DNA from: Vigna angularis
Lineage: Eukaryota > Streptophyta > Magnoliopsida > Fabales > Fabaceae
Length of the DNA: 64,000 nt
NCBI RefSeq assembly: GCF_016808095.1
Contig: NC_068974.1
Span: forward strand, 31,790,825-31,854,824
Reading direction: 5' to 3'
The notes under the pieces are model-generated. The model saw only the letters and a list, made by a program, of their open reading frames with translations. It was not told where the DNA came from and did no database searches. The position numbers and the translations under genes were made by a program. Positions 47,514-63,435 of the stretch are shown piece by piece (the stretch's first letter is position 1; every line of letters starts with the position of its first letter).

Positions 47514-47935
47514 TCAGTGGACCAACCAAAGAGAAAGAAAAGAGAACGAAAGAAGAGAAAGAAAATAGAGAACAAATAAAGAAAGAAAATAGAGAAAAAA
47601 AAAGAGAAAGAAAATAGAGAAAAAGAAGAGAACAATAAAGAACAGAGAGAGGAAAAAGGAAATAGAGAAAGAGAGGAGAAAGAAGAAAAAGTGATAAAAA
47701 AAGAGAAAAAGAAGAGAGAATCACCATAATAAATTAATCCAAACTAGTTTGACTAGAGGTTTAAAAGGAGCATCAGTCATAAAAGTAAAAAGAAATAGTG
47801 TATGTACTGCAATGAAGTTTCTACAAGATTTTTGTCTACAAAATAATAATGAAAATAGAAAGAAGAGAAAGAAGAAAAAGAGAAGAAAAGGAGAAAAAGA
47901 AGAAGAAGAGAAGGATGAGCTCAATGAATAAAAGT
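47514..47935. repeat. GA-rich tract plus dispersed module
   Basis: Purine-rich AGAGAAAGAAAA repeats (47520-47720) are followed by a segment with CTAGTTTGACTAGAGGTTTA and GCAATGAAGTTTCTACAAGA, then more GA-rich sequence. The same order occurs at 55255-55590, 56640-56940 and 57365-57730. This shows that the copia element was truncated by, or joined to, this dispersed repeat. Confidence 0.75.
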
Positions 47936-48561
47936 TGGGATTAAGTTGAGAAGTGGTTAATGTTAAATTATCTCTACTCTTTCTCTACTTATTGATTCAT
48001 TACTATTTGTTTATTGATTTCAAGAAACCAATAACTTATAAAGATTTCAAAAAAATCATTAAAAATGGTTAATCCAATTCAACCCCCCCTCCTCTTGGCT
48101 TGAGATATAAGGTCTTTTTTTTTCTTACAGATTCTTCATGACTTGAGCCTTAGGTCCATTTAGGTGGTTGTAGGGCACTGTTTGGGTCCTCGTTGTGAAG
48201 GGCACGGTGAGAGCACTCTAGTTAACTATACTGCTTAACTTCAAGGTAAGGGGAGCTAGTTGTATTTTGTTTGAATTGTATGATGCGTATGTTTAATAAT
48301 TATAATTGTCTTACGGTTGTACTGTAATTGTGGTTGTAAGCATGTTGAGTTGCGTTTGTGGAAATTATGAAATGTGTGTAACTACTGAAGATTGATATGA
48401 ACTACAAAATATGAAGTTTTCTGGTTGTTTGTTTTCCTGACTGCTATCTAGGTTTTGCTCCCCCGTAGAGAACATTTCTGTTTTGCATGAGATGAACTTC
48501 TGTTAATCTGATTTACATAAGCTATAGGCTAAGTATTTTCTTTTCATGCCTCACTTGTCAG
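47936..48561. other. Intergenic DNA
   Basis: No coding sequence. It may include intron sequence of the F-box gene relic that follows. Confidence 0.4.
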
Positions 48562-49042
48562 GTTGGTCTTTCATCTCTCAATTTAGGAATATGTCCAAAA
48601 TTGAGTACACTCAGCATTAAAGCACCTTATATGGTTTCAGTTGAGTTGAAAGGATGTGGTGTACTATCTGAAGCATTCATTAATTGTCCACTCTTAACAT
48701 CTCTCGATGCTTCCTTTTGTAGGTCATCTATACATTATTTTCCTATTTATCCTTTCTAAAACATTTGTTAATGGTTTTCTCTAAACATCTCTAGACTCTT
48801 TCTTCTGCAATGCTGATTGACTTTTTATTGTTTGGAATTTCAGCCAACTAACTGATGACTGCTTGTCTGCTACAACTATCTCATGCCCACTGATTGAGTC
48901 ATTGATATTGATATCATGCCCATCAATTGTATTAGAAAGTCTTCGATCTTTATTTTGTCTTCCAAATTTGATTGTTCTTGACTTATCATACACTTTCTTG
49001 GTGAACTTGCAACCTGTTTTTTATTCTTGTTTACAGCAAAAG
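48562..49042 (+). pseudogene. F-box/LRR-repeat (FBL15-like) gene fragment, two exons
   Basis: Exon-like block 48562-48722 follows a TTGTCAG acceptor and encodes VGLSSLNLGICPKLSTLSIK and later CGVLSEAFINCPLLTSLDAS. It ends TTTTGTAG before GTCATC. The second block, 48844-49042, follows a TTTCAG acceptor and encodes QLTDDCLSATTISCPLIESL and CLPNLIVLDLSYTFLVNLQP. It ends at AAG before GTTAGAG. The leucine-rich repeats and wording match plant F-box/LRR-repeat protein 15, a substrate adaptor of SCF ubiquitin ligases. Both blocks remain open and splice in register, but the upstream F-box and the downstream repeats are not recognisable nearby. I therefore take this as a relic or partial duplicate. 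Confidence 0.75.
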
Positions 49043-54290
<5,248 letters not shown>

Positions 54291-54419
54291 ATAAAATACT
54301 TATTAACCTCTTTTTGTTTTTTGTTTTGTTGTTGTCCAAGCTATCATCCGATAAGGTGAAGGGAGAGATCTCCAGGGGGCTCAGAGATTTATTATGCTAT
54401 AATATTACTAGACACTATT

Positions 54420-54560
54420 AATAGAGAGAAAAAAAAAGAAAAAGAAAAGAAAAAATATAAAAAAAGAAAAAACAAAAGAGAACAATAAAAAAGAGAGAGG
54501 AAAAAGAAAATAGAGAAATAGTGGAAACAAATGCAAGCCTAAAAACAAAAAAAGAAACGA
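54420..54560. repeat. GA-rich purine tract
   Basis: AAAGAAAAAGAAAAG and GAGAGAGGAAAAAGAAAATA repeats, the same sequence type as the tracts at 47.5, 55.3, 56.0, 56.7 and 57.4 kb. Confidence 0.8.
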
Positions 54561-54574
54561 ATGTGAAAAAACAA

Positions 54575-55020
54575 ATTCAAGGGCAACATTAGTATCTTTA
54601 GATGAATTCCTCCATAAGTCCTTGTTTGCAAGAGCGAAAAATAAGAAAAAATAAATTAACTTACACATAAGTTAAAAATAGAAATTTAGAAAAGTTATAT
54701 AAAAGAACCTCTACAAAATAACTTTTGCACAACTTCATTTTATCTTACAAATTCCTCTTATTTTTTCTCTGGAAGGAGGTTATTAACCAAACTAGTCGAA
54801 ATAGGCCCTAAATGGGGTTGGGCATATGCATTGACTGCCTTTTTAGAGTTCCTTTTTTGTGTGTAATGGGTTTTAAATGGGAAACCAAGTCAGTCATAAA
54901 TCAAATGCAGAGCAATGCTTTGATGACCCATGGATTAAGTACTTTCAACTTTCAAGTACTTCATTACATATTGTATTGAAATCTTGAGAATAAGAGAGTA
55001 AAATTCAAGGGCATACCTCG
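54575..55020. repeat. Duplicated block, copy A
   Basis: About 450 bases nearly identical in the same orientation to 60270-60730. Shared words include TCCATAAGTCCTTGTTTGCA, AATAGGCCCTAAATGGGGTT and GCAATGCTTTGATGACCCAT. It has no coding content. Confidence 0.9.
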
Positions 55021-55029
55021 ACCTCAATC

Positions 55030-57735
55030 CTTTATACCGTGATGTTGCTGCTGCATGTTTTGCAACCACCTAGAGCAAGATGCAATAAAGAACATTTCCA
55101 CATAGAGTGACAACTTTTTTTGTTTTATAAAACGTGTTCTACATTAAACTTCCTTGGTTAGAAATTAGAGCTTGAAACAATACCAAATCTTCAGTTATAA
55201 ATGACACATCACAAAATTAAATGTGTCTTGTGTCATTTATTCCATTACCATTACTAGAAAAAAAATAGAGAGTGGAGAAAAAACAGAGAAAAAGAAGAGA
55301 AAGAAAATAGAGAAAAAGAACAAGCATGAGAAAACGATAAAGAACAGAGAGAGGAAAAAGAAAATAGAGAAAGAGAGGAGAAAGAAGAAAAAGTGAGAAA
55401 AGAGAGAAAAAGAAGAGAGCATTACCATAGTAAATTAACCCAAGCTAGTTTGACTAGAGGATTTATAAAAATAAAAAGAAACTGTGTATGAACTGCAATG
55501 AAGTTTTTACAAGATTTTTGTCTTACATAATAATAAAGAAAATAGAGAGAAGAGAAAGAAGAAAAAGAGAGGAAAAGGAGAAAAAGAAAACAACATCCCA
55601 TTTTGTCATTAAAATGAAATACTCATTGGCCTCTTTTTGTTATGTTATTGTCCAAGTGGAGGGGCTTCTGTCCCTGGTGCTCAGAGATTTAATTATGTTA
55701 TAATATTTGCAGACATTATTATATGTTATATTTAAAATGTCTTATTTATTTATTTTTTTATTTTATTTATTTGAGACACGCTTATTGTATTTACATATTC
55801 GTGAAAGTCTTCAATAATTCCAAGAACTTTTGAAGAACATTACGTTGCTCGCGTTTATTAAAAAATTAATTGTGCGTGTTGTAATTTATTCCAATACCAA
55901 TACTAGAAAGTAATAGGAGAACAAGAGAATGAAAACAGAGTAAAAGAGGGGAGAGAAAATAGAGAAAAAGAAGAGAACGAGAGACGAGAAAGAAAATAGA
56001 GAAAAAAAAGAAAGAAAATAAAGAAAAAGAAAAGAGAAAATATAGAAAAAGAAAAAACAAAGAGAACAATAAAAAAGAGAGAGAGAAAAAAGAAAATAGA
56101 GAAAAAGTGGAACAAATGTAAGCTTAAAGACAAAAAAAAGAAACTAATGTGAAGAAACAAATGTCAATGGGTGATATATATAGATAGATGATTGTGTATC
56201 GTTATTAAAAAATGAATAATTTCTTTTATTAAATTTAATGAAATATTTATTAAATTTAATGAAATATTTATTATAAATTAATTAAATATGAGTAAAAAGT
56301 AATGTTGTTGCTGCAGGTTCTGCTGTTGCGGTTCTGCCACACCCAGAAGAAGAAACATAATCATGTATACAGTGTTGTTGCAGGTTCTGCCCCACCCAGA
56401 AGATGAATCTCAATCTTTTATACCGTGATGTTGTTGCTGCATGTTTTGCCACCACCCGAGAGCAAGATAACATTTTCACATAGAGTGACAACATTTTTTA
56501 TTTTATAAAACGTGTTCTACATTAAACGTCCTTTGGTTATAAATTAGAGATTGAAACAATACCTAACCTTCGGTTATAAATGACATATCACAAAATTAAA
56601 TGTGTGTTGTGTCATTTATTCCATTACCAATACTAGAAAGTGAAAAGAGAGCAAGAGAAGAAAAAGGGAGTGAGAGTGGAGAAAGAAAATAGAGAAAGAG
56701 AGGAGAAAGAAGAAAAAGTGAGAAAAGAGAGAAAAAAAGAGAAAAAAAGAGAGTATCAGCATAGTAAATTAACCCAAGCTAGTTTGACTAGAGATTTAAA
56801 ATGAGTATCAGTCATAAAAGTAAAAAGAAATAGTGTTTGTACTGCAATGGAGTTTCTACAAAATTCATGTCTTACGTAATAATAAAGAAAATAGAGAGAG
56901 GAGAAAGAAGAAAAAGAGAGGAAAATGGAGAAAGAGTTGAAACAAATGCAAGTTTAAAGACAGAGAAGAAACGAATGTGAATAAATAAATGTCAGAGGAT
57001 TATATATATAGATAGATGATTGTGTATCGTTATAATTAAAATGAATAATTTTTTTTATTAAATTTAATGAAATATTTATTATAAATTAATTAAATATGAG
57101 AAAAAGTAATGTTGCTGCTGCCACGTCCAGAAGATGAAACACATTCCTTTATACAGTATGGTTGTTGCTGCATGCTGGTTTTGTAACCATCTCTGAACAA
57201 GATGTGACAAAGAACATTTCCAAATAAAGAGGGACAAATCTTTTTATTTTATAAAATGTGTTCTACATTAAACTTCATTCAATTAGAAATTAGAGTTTGA
57301 AACGAAACCCAACCTTCGGACACATCACAAAATTAATTGTGTTTTGTGTCATTTATTCCATTGTCAATACTAGAAAGTGAAAAGAGAACAAGAGAAAGAA
57401 AAGAAAGTAAGACTCGAGAAAGAAAATAGAGAAAAAAAAAGAAAAAGAAAGGAGAACAAAAGAGGAGAAAGAAAATAGAGAAAAAGAAGAAAAAGATAAT
57501 ATAGAAAAAGAAGAAACAGAAGAGAACGATAAAAAAAACAGAGAAAGGAAAAAGAAAATAAAGAAAGAGAGGAGAAAGAAGAAAAAGTGAGAAAAAGAAG
57601 AAAAAGAAGAAAACATCACCAAAGTAAATTAACTCAAACTAGTTTAACTAGAGATTTAAAGTAACATCAGTCATAAAAGTAAAAAGAAACCATGTACTGC
57701 AATGAAGTTTCTACAAGATTCTTGTCTTACATTAT
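55030..57735. repeat. GA-rich composite modules, three copies
   Basis: The same order of parts recurs three times. Part A has GTGATGTTGTTGCTGCATG (at about 55038, 56427 and, modified, 57157). Part B has AAACGTGTTCTACATTAAAC and CATCACAAAATTAA (55130, 56505, 57255). Part C is a long GA-rich tract (55255, 56640, 57370). Part D has CTAGTTTGACTAGAG and AATGAAGTTT (55440, 56780, 57635). An extra partial copy with only B and C is at 55830-56110. Units are 0.7-1.4 kb and diverged. Long Phe/Leu/Ser frames on the minus strand of part C are artefacts of polypurine sequence. Confidence 0.8.
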
Positions 57736-58189
57736 AATTATAAATCCAATAATTTTCTAAAAACTTCACAAACTTGTAAATTTATTATATAAGTTTCGAT
57801 TATGATTATAAAAGTAAATAAAAAATATTATATGATTCCTACTTTTTCATTTTTTAGATATTAGATAAATAGATTAAATTCATTTTTTTGTTAGTTAAAA
57901 ATGTATTAGTTGATAGTTTGAAACAAATATATGCATACAAGTTGTGTCCTATGTCTTATATTTTTTTCAATTTAGTTATATCTTTGTGTCCCTATCCTAT
58001 TCATGTTTGTATCTCTAGACTTCACATTTTCCAATCCCTTTGATAAGATGGAGTTGATCTCTTTTGCAATGAGTATTTTTATTCACATAGTTTATTTTAT
58101 TAGTGATAAGTTTAATGAATTTCAGTAAAGCTAATTTGAGCTACGTATACATTTCATTGCATGTTTATACCTATTTCGAGATATATGAG
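57736..58189. other. AT-rich spacer
   Basis: No recognised feature. Confidence 0.4.
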
Positions 58190-58880
58190 TCAGGCTTGTG
58201 GTCGGTCTCCTAAATCGAGCATTTCAATTCTCGGATTGTCATTTGATTAAAGGCTCCTTGACCGACCTGTTGAAGGGTGTGGTAGGGTTCACTTCGGTGA
58301 ACATTCCCTTGATTGACGTGTTGAAGGGTGTAGTTGTGATTCATTTGGGTGAACGCTTCCTGACTATTAATCACCTCGGTATGTCAAGAAGGTAAAGCCA
58401 ATAGAAGTCTGAAATTTCAAGAATGAAGTTGACAAATGATACAAGACCGAGAAATTGAGATATAGATGGTACCGAACCACAGAGTTGTTGTTGCCGAGAG
58501 AGGTTGAGATAATGAAACCGAATAAGACTATGTTGAGAAGCCGACAGATTTGCATTAATTTAGCTGTAACTAAATGTTGCTTTCACATGGCTTGGCGCTT
58601 CTCCCTAGCTTAGTGTTTTACAAGTGTTTGATGTTGGCTCTTAGAGACCCTAGCTTTCTCTTTTCTGGGCCTTTGACCGTTATTTGGTTTATAATGTCCT
58701 GCATGCCTCTATATATCTTCTATCTTTTACGTTGAAATGTAATGCACAAACCCTTTTTCTTCCTTTTTTTTTTAATAATATCTCTCTTCAACAACATTCA
58801 TGAACCATATGTTTCTTTATCTGTTTACATTTCTCAATGTTGAATGCATATCATATGTGTAGAAGTTAGAATATGGGGTC
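58190..58880 (+). mobile_element. Probable 5' LTR region of a plus-strand copia relic
   Basis: The sequence lies directly upstream of a degenerate initiator-tRNA primer site (AATGGTATTAGAGTTTTT at about 58884). It contains a roughly 53-base unit twice: TGTTGAAGGGTGTGGTAGGG and TGTTGAAGGGTGTAGTTGTG, each followed by a TTCGGTGAAC or TTGGGTGAAC word (58260-58370). The region 58700-58800 looks like an LTR promoter/polyadenylation zone. The left edge is not defined. Confidence 0.4.
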
Positions 58881-58883
58881 TAA

Positions 58884-58901
58884 AATGGTATTAGAGTTTT
58901 T
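58884..58901 (+). other. Degenerate primer-binding site for initiator tRNA-Met
   Basis: TGGTATTAGAGTTTT differs at one position from the TGGTATCAGAGC used by plant copia elements. It lies upstream of gag-like sequence. Confidence 0.6.
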
Positions 58902-58949
58902 TTAAGGATTCTCTCGTTAGTCTTATGCAGATTTTCTTGTTTTCTGCAC

Positions 58950-59340
58950 CCAAATGAGAATCCAGCTATATCTCTTGTTAGTCCTGTTATAGGTGCATCC
59001 AACTATCACTCCTGAAGTTGGTCAATGATCACTGTCCTAACTGCCAAAAATAAGGAGGAATTTGTCCTTGGAACTCCACTCTCGCTTATGCATCAAGAAC
59101 CTTGGTGATCTCACATATTTCCTAGGTTTCGAAATGGCTCGAAATCACAATGGTCTCATTTGAGTCAACGAAAATATATCCTAGATCTCCTTCATGAGAC
59201 AGGGATGTTAGACTGCTCCCCTGCTCTCACACCCATGGCTCACTCCTCTCGTCTTCAACATGTTCGTCAACCTCTTGATGATGATGCCGCTTCTTCCTAT
59301 CGCAGACTAATAGGTCGTCTCAACTTTGTTTGCAAAACAT
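58950..59340 (+). pseudogene. Copia relic: gag start fused to reverse transcriptase fragment
   Basis: 58950-59085 encodes ENPAISLVSPVIGASNYHS and, after a stop, MITVLTAKNKEEFVLGTPLS, the N-terminal copia gag. It is followed immediately by IKNLGDLTYFLGFEMARNHN and, in a shifted frame, QRKYILDLLHETGMLDCSPA and SYRRLIGRLNF, from the C-terminal reverse transcriptase. Everything in between (rest of gag, protease, integrase, most of the reverse transcriptase) is deleted. Stops and frameshifts make it non-coding. Confidence 0.8.
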
Positions 59341-59424
59341 TTATGGTAACAACCAAAAGCTCCACGAATTTGTTACTAGAAGCCACAACTGCATAAATCC
59401 AGTACTTTTTTTTTATCGGAAATG

Positions 59425-60240
59425 TTAGTTGTTATTAGTTGGTAGCATAAATCTGGTACTTATCAGTTGAAACCTTGACAGCTGATGTTCCTGCAGGTAT
59501 TGAGCCACTTGTTTTGGTATCCCATGAGCCTGCATCTTGCTCTGTTTCTGATTGAGAATCCTAAAGTTTAGTATATAGTTACCATTTGGTTCAAAGCATG
59601 TATTAATAGACAAACAAATGCATACACATTAGGGAGGACAATTTTTGGCAGACAATTTACATAGATAGAAAGTCATCCACATAGGAATAATTATGCCAAT
59701 TAACTCATTGTTTGAGTTCCCGTTTCACCCATCACCAATTGTCAAAAAAAGTATGTTGTTCCTTTCTCCTTACGGGTCCTTATCTAGAATTACATTTCAT
59801 TGACTCATACAATGCATGATGGACCATTTTCTGGCACTCGCAAATAGTAATCAAGTTACATAACAATGGTAGTATTTTATCAGACTGTACATAGGTTCAG
59901 TAATAGACTAATTAACTCAATAACTTGATGAATGTATTTCTTCATGGTTGTTTAATGAGTAGCCAAGTATATCTATATCAATGAATGTACAGTACACCCT
60001 TCATGCCACGATTTTATAATTTACGCTGAATATATTATCATACGCAAGATTGAAATTTCCAAATAAAGAGATAGTGGATTTTTCTTTTTATAATGTGTTC
60101 TCCCTCTGCTTGCAGGTTTTGAAACTAGGTGATTGTGGTTGGAAAGGCGACTCCTAACAGAGAACCACATGGTCCAATCAGCTTTTCTAACAGTGTTCTA
60201 TATCCCATTACAAGTTTCCTCCCGGGTTAAATTTATTTAT
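59425..60240 (-). pseudogene. Decayed duplicate of the 63.2-63.9 kb exon and its flank
   Basis: On the minus strand, after a CTTTAG acceptor near 59560, DSQSETEQDAG and VSTDKYQIYA parallel GPQPEASSGG and VSTDKHRNYA of the exon at 63235-63435. A stop follows before the membrane segment. Flanking intron sequence (AGACAAACAAATGCATA) and further words (AAATTTCCAAATAAAG, CCCATTACAAGTTTCC) also match 63480-63860. The duplication therefore covers about 0.6-0.8 kb of genomic DNA with indels. Confidence 0.75.
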
Positions 60241-60269
60241 TGTTTATCCATAGTAGCTTATTGTACTTC

Positions 60270-60730
60270 AAAAGCAACATTAGTATTTTAGATGAATTCT
60301 TCCATAAGTCCTTGTTTGCAAGAGAGAAAAATAAGAAAAAAATAAATTAACTTACACATAAGTTAAAAATAGAAATTTAGAAAAGTTATATAAAAGAACC
60401 TCTACAAATTAACTTTTGCACAAGTTCATTTTATCTTACAAATTTTTCTTATTTTTTCTTTCCTGAGATTATTAACCAAACTAGTCGAAATAGGCCCTAA
60501 ATGGGGTTGGGCATATGCATTGACTGCCTTTTTAGAGTTCCTTTTTTGTGTAATGGGTTTTAAATGAAAAACCAAGTCAGTCATAGATCATTGAACACAC
60601 CCGATCAGAAAATAAATGCAGAGCAATGCTTTGATGACCCATGAATTAAATACTTTCAACTTTCAAGTACTTCATTACATATTGTACTGAAATCATGAGA
60701 ATAAAAGAGTAAAATTCAAAAACATACCTC
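60270..60730. repeat. Duplicated block, copy B
   Basis: Same-orientation copy of 54575-55020, with small indels (for example TTCTTCCATAAGTCC for TTCCTCCATAAGTCC). It lies between the exon duplicate and the LEA_2 gene. Confidence 0.9.
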
Positions 60731-61156
60731 GAGCGCAAGCTTCTCTTGCCATCATCAATAACAATCGTCTACTGATATTGATAGAGAGCAAGCATCTCTA
60801 TCTACAGTAATTGAGTGTACCATCACAACATATGGATGTATTATATTAATCAAAGCCACAACGAAATCATTAGACAATAAAATTTCCAATGAACATAGGA
60901 TAAGGATGCTGTAATATCATAACTGAGCATCATATTTCTTGATAACAATGCCTGCTATAAGCAACTTTCCACAATCATTGGTTTCAAAATAGATTATAAG
61001 CTTGCTTTAGAAGCATAGAAAATAATGCGTCCGCAGAAAATGAGAAAGGGAATAATTGGTTGAATCTCAAAGGCATAAACAAAACCTAAACTGAAAAATC
61101 TAATTCAATTGCAGAATACAACAATTACAGTTACAGAGTTTACACTCCTAACAGGC
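60731..61156. other. 3' flank of the LEA_2 gene
   Basis: No coding sequence. It probably contains the 3' untranslated region and polyadenylation signals of the minus-strand gene ending at 61157. Confidence 0.4.
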
Positions 61157-61717
61157 TTACGCTGCAGCGGTGGTGAAGACTTCAAGTTCGGAGGTGTTCT
61201 CCTGATCAATGACGTCGAGAAAGACGGGATCAACGGTGACGTGGCTGTCGACGTGGACCTTGAAGTTGTGGTCCCACCACATGACCCTGGCTATGCCAGC
61301 GATGTCGACACTAGCATCGAGGACCATCTCGCGACGCGCGACGTCTTGGAGGAAACGCTTGGCGTGGTGCGCGAGCTGGAGCCCATGGAGACGGGCGGGA
61401 AGTCGGAGGAGCTGGCAGGAGCGGGGTGGCTGGGAGCCAGCTTGGACCTGAGCCGAGCCGAGGAGGGAACCCTCGTAGAAGATGGACATGGAGGTGGAGG
61501 AGTAGTCGATGGGAGCAATGTTGGGGTTGGTGACGTGGACGGTGAGGAGAACCTCTGCGTCCAGGAGAGGTAGATTCAGTTTGAGGGAAGTCATGCTTAT
61601 GGATATGAGGTGGAAAGTTGGGTCCTTCGGTTTGGCGGAGATTAGGGCGGTGGCTGCCACTGCCGACGCTGCTCCGATTATCGCCGAACTCCAGCTCCAT
61701 TTTACCTTCTTGCCCAT
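61157..61717 (-). CDS. LEA_2 (LEA14/NHL-like) protein
   Basis: Single exon, 186 residues, from ATG at 61717 to a stop at 61157. The start MGKKVKWSWSSAIIGAASAV is basic, then hydrophobic (residues 9-27), and may be a membrane anchor. The LEA_2 domain fills the rest: FHLISISMTSLKLNLPLLDA, then VLLTVHVTNPNIAPIDYSST, then SMSIFYEGSLLGSAQVQAGS, and the end DSHVTVDPVFLDVIDQENTS. NPN followed by a YxxTSMxxFY-type strand is typical of this beta-sandwich family. Members are linked to desiccation and stress tolerance or, in NHL proteins, to defence at the plasma membrane. The frame is intact, and its GC content is clearly above the surroundings, as expected for real coding sequence. The exact role is not known. 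Confidence 0.93.
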   Translation of the reverse strand: MGKKVKWSWSSAIIGAASAVAATALISAKPKDPTFHLISISMTSLKLNLPLLDAEVLLTVHVTNPNIAPIDYSSTSMSIFYEGSLLGSAQVQAGSQPPRSCQLLRLPARLHGLQLAHHAKRFLQDVARREMVLDASVDIAGIARVMWWDHNFKVHVDSHVTVDPVFLDVIDQENTSELEVFTTAAA

Positions 61718-63234
61718 CGCAATTTGCGTGCGATTCTCTAGTGGGCTTGGTGCGAGTGTCAGTGATGGATGAGGATAAATTGAAAATAAGTGAAAATTAG
61801 GGAGATATCAATATTTATAATCTGTATAAATTTTATACATTTCTTTTAAGTAGATTTGTATAAATTTTGTTAAGTAAAAAACGTCACTAATTTTTGCATG
61901 TACAAAACGTGTTTCTGTAAACTTATAGTTTTTATTTCAATTATACAACACCTTATATTCTACATTTGTTAAGTTTTATATTAATTACCTTAGATATAAT
62001 ATCAATAATAATAAGCTCCACTTAATTGCTTTTAGAGGAGTCTTATCGCTTAAAATTTAAGTCTTATGCTTGAAAGTTATGTGATGATGGATATGATCCT
62101 CACCTCTGGCGTAAGATAAATCTTGTCAATCGAACCTAAAATAAATATAGTAATGAATGAAAATATATATTTAGAATAAGATTTATCACTTAAGATTAAT
62201 TAAGAATAAAGTAATAAGCATATTAACAAATAAATAAATAAATAAATATATATATATATATGTATAATTATAAAAATATTTCATTACAGTTAAAGAATAA
62301 ATATGTAATTAAAAAATTAAACAGTAAACCCAAGATAAATAACTAAGGATATAAATCTTAATTTTAGTATAAAAATTATAAGTCTATGAGCATCTATAAA
62401 AGGAGTTCATCATCAAAACCTAAAAGAAGACAACAAACATTAAGTATTGTAAGAGAAGAGATCAACATCTCTCTTTACTAGACCAATTATAATTTTCTAT
62501 CTATTCTATCGATTAATGCTTTCAATTTGTGTATTTTCATGCCAACGGGCTCAGGATCGAAAGAATCAAGGAAACATGAAAAGAAACGACAATGAAAAAA
62601 AAGACATTTATTTTTCTCCAACATTAAATATAGAAAACAAAAATTATAATTATATAAATATCATATAAAATTATCAAATAACAATAACATAAAAATTAAA
62701 TAATTATAAAAAATAACAATGATTAAATGTGTATTATATAAATAAATTATCAAAAAATTAATATAATTTTTATAATTATCTAATAAATTAAAAATGTTTT
62801 AGTTATTTAAAACTAGGAAATAAGTAAATACCCATCTCATCCTCAGGGAGTTAATATAGAAATTCTTTATCAAAATCGAAATGAATTTAAACTATATCTA
62901 CGATGAAGGTTCATTTACTCTTCCATAGCTATTCCAAATATCTTTCACTCTTGACATTAAGTTCATACAATCTCCACTCCTTTTTCCTCACCATCTCTCA
63001 CCCGCTGCTAGTGAATGACACTTAAACTACCAGTCATTATTGGAGAAAATTTGATGCTCGTCATGCTCGGTAGCATGAGAAAGTATAAGTAACATGTAAA
63101 ACATAAAAAATTAAAGTCGTAATTCGTGATAACAATGCCATAGAATAAAATAATCTTAGTTAGTAGTGTGGTCATTTATTTTGTGCTACTTGTTGCAAAC
63201 AATACCAAAATGAGAACATGAACATCTGAAATGT
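61718..63234. other. Intergenic DNA upstream of the LEA_2 gene
   Basis: The first 80 bases are the likely 5' leader of the LEA_2 gene. The rest is AT-rich with no gene recognised. Short (TA)n and AAATA runs are at 62225-62260. Confidence 0.45.
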
Positions 63235-63435
63235 TCAATCCTGCACTTCTGGCTTCTTTGCAGTGCCCTTAAGGTACCACCCCAGAGCCCCAAGAATTGT
63301 TATGGTGCCAGCTACAACTGCATAGTTCCGGTGCTTGTCAGTTGAAACTCTTTCAGCTGATGCTCCAGTGTGTCCTGAGCCACTTGGTTTGGCATCAATT
63401 ACTGAACCCCCTGAGCTTGCTTCTGGTTGAGGACC
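63235..63435 (-). CDS. Last exon of a gene with a C-terminal membrane anchor
   Basis: After the acceptor CTCATTTAG, an open block of 66 codons runs to TGA at 63235. It is hydrophilic first (GPQPEASSGGSVIDAKPSGS), then STDKHRNYAVVAGTITILGA and LGWYLKGTAKKPEVQD. That gives one hydrophobic segment of about 17 residues (YAVVAGTITILGALGWY) followed by a short basic tail, the layout of a tail-anchored or single-pass protein of an organelle or the ER. Upstream exons were not recognised to 64000. A decayed copy lies at 59425-59560. The preserved frame here against stops in the copy argues that this one is the functional exon. The family is not recognised. Confidence 0.65.
   Translation of the reverse strand, partial: GPQPEASSGGSVIDAKPSGSGHTGASAERVSTDKHRNYAVVAGTITILGALGWYLKGTAKKPEVQD

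Noticed and set aside
55237..57622. Phe/Leu/Ser-rich minus-strand frames that look like membrane proteins.
   Set aside because: They are the complement of GA-rich purine tracts; the same appearance is found at every such tract and there is no conserved start.
61109..61573. 154-codon plus-strand frame.
   Set aside because: It is the antisense shadow of the LEA_2 gene, which has clear family motifs.
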